A stretch of DNA of 33,950 bases from Candidatus Omnitrophota bacterium (GTDB lineage: Bacteria; Hinthialibacterota; Hinthialibacteria; Hinthialibacterales; Hinthialibacteraceae): the NCBI GenBank assembly GCA_003598175.1, contig QZKN01000084.1, positions 1-33,950 on the forward strand, written 5' to 3'. A program made the position numbers and the translations under genes. The number at the start of each line of letters is the position of its first letter. The first letter of the stretch is position 1. Below the pieces are notes generated by a model. That model worked only from the letters and a program-made list of their open reading frames with translations, made no database searches and was not told the origin of the DNA. Positions 33,856-33,950 of the stretch are shown piece after piece.

Positions 33856-33950
33856 CGTGACTTTATCACGAGAAGACCGGTCAATCCATGATAACTCAAT
33901 AAATCAGAACAGCTTATCTTGTTATTGTTTGTATACACTGATTTCCTTGA
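33856..33950. other. AT-rich tail after the broken DUF1080 gene
   Basis: After the TAG, the same frame reads R-D-F-I, reminiscent of the D-F motif expected at this point of DUF1080, and then loses resemblance. CGTGA-CTTTA-TCACG (33856-33870) is a small hairpin. No coding frame resembling the missing domain continues to the window end in any of the three plus frames. An insertion boundary or deletion junction is possible. Confidence 0.4.

Noticed and set aside
1..33950. tRNA, rRNA and riboswitch signals
   Set aside because: No cloverleaf with a GGTTCRANYCC arm or conserved rRNA or riboswitch core was found by eye; the one GGTTCGAG (near 26030) is inside the VWA coding region.

Overview
The window reads as a chromosomal segment of a free-living, Gram-negative-type bacterium of middling GC content. 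An rfaE2-type heptose-phosphate adenylyltransferase implies lipopolysaccharide synthesis. The other genes (giant FG-GAP/VCBS proteins with Thr-Pro linkers, DUF1080, BatA-like VWA proteins, SGNH hydrolases with an N-terminal membrane anchor, ECF sigma/zinc anti-sigma pairs, many palindromic extragenic repeats) are typical of PVC-related or candidate phyla such as Planctomycetota, Verrucomicrobiota, Hydrogenedentota or Sumerlaeota. The phylum is an inference. I see no rRNA, tRNA, phage, complete transposase or CRISPR array.

Layout. (1) 1-10.3 kb is an accessory, repeat-rich block. Two paralogous coiled-coil PD-(D/E)XK nuclease-like genes (2-673, incomplete at the window edge, and 9665-10273) flank a 2201-residue secreted FG-GAP protein on the minus strand, a RelE/ParE-Phd-like toxin-antitoxin pair and a hicA-hicB pair. 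Hairpin repeats of several families fill the gaps, and two direct copies of one composite element bracket the giant gene. (2) 10.3-18.9 kb holds an SGNH hydrolase with an inserted starch-binding-like domain (minus), a RACo-like ferredoxin/ASKHA activator of corrinoid proteins, a 1060-residue exported protein with a duplicated lectin-like domain and propeller-like repeats (own promoter and terminator), and guaB. (3) 18.9-22.1 kb is a second accessory island on the minus strand: a DUF2283 pair, a minimal nucleotidyltransferase beside a decayed PIN-domain remnant, two unrecognised genes and about 550 bp without a gene. (4) 22.1-25.5 kb carries a TYW1-like radical SAM protein, a divergent YchF-like GTPase and a LysM-M23 peptidase with no signal peptide. 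(5) 25.6-30.8 kb carries a BatA-like VWA membrane protein (minus), an ECF sigma/anti-sigma/exported coiled-coil operon (plus) and a convergent exported His/Cys-containing protein. (6) 30.9-33.95 kb carries rfaE2 overlapping a second SGNH hydrolase (minus) and a secreted DUF1080 protein whose second domain is cut off near the right edge.

The genes do not form one pathway. Two themes stand out: cell-surface and envelope functions (giant adhesin-like proteins, two anchored SGNH enzymes with different inserts, heptose activation, M23 peptidase, ECF regulation), and small stress/selfish modules packed with palindromic repeats. The most unusual observations are the two SGNH enzymes with unrelated domains inserted at the same point before the catalytic D-x-x-H block, the heptad-repeat length difference between the nuclease paralogues, the composite repeats bracketing the giant gene, and the broken DUF1080 gene.
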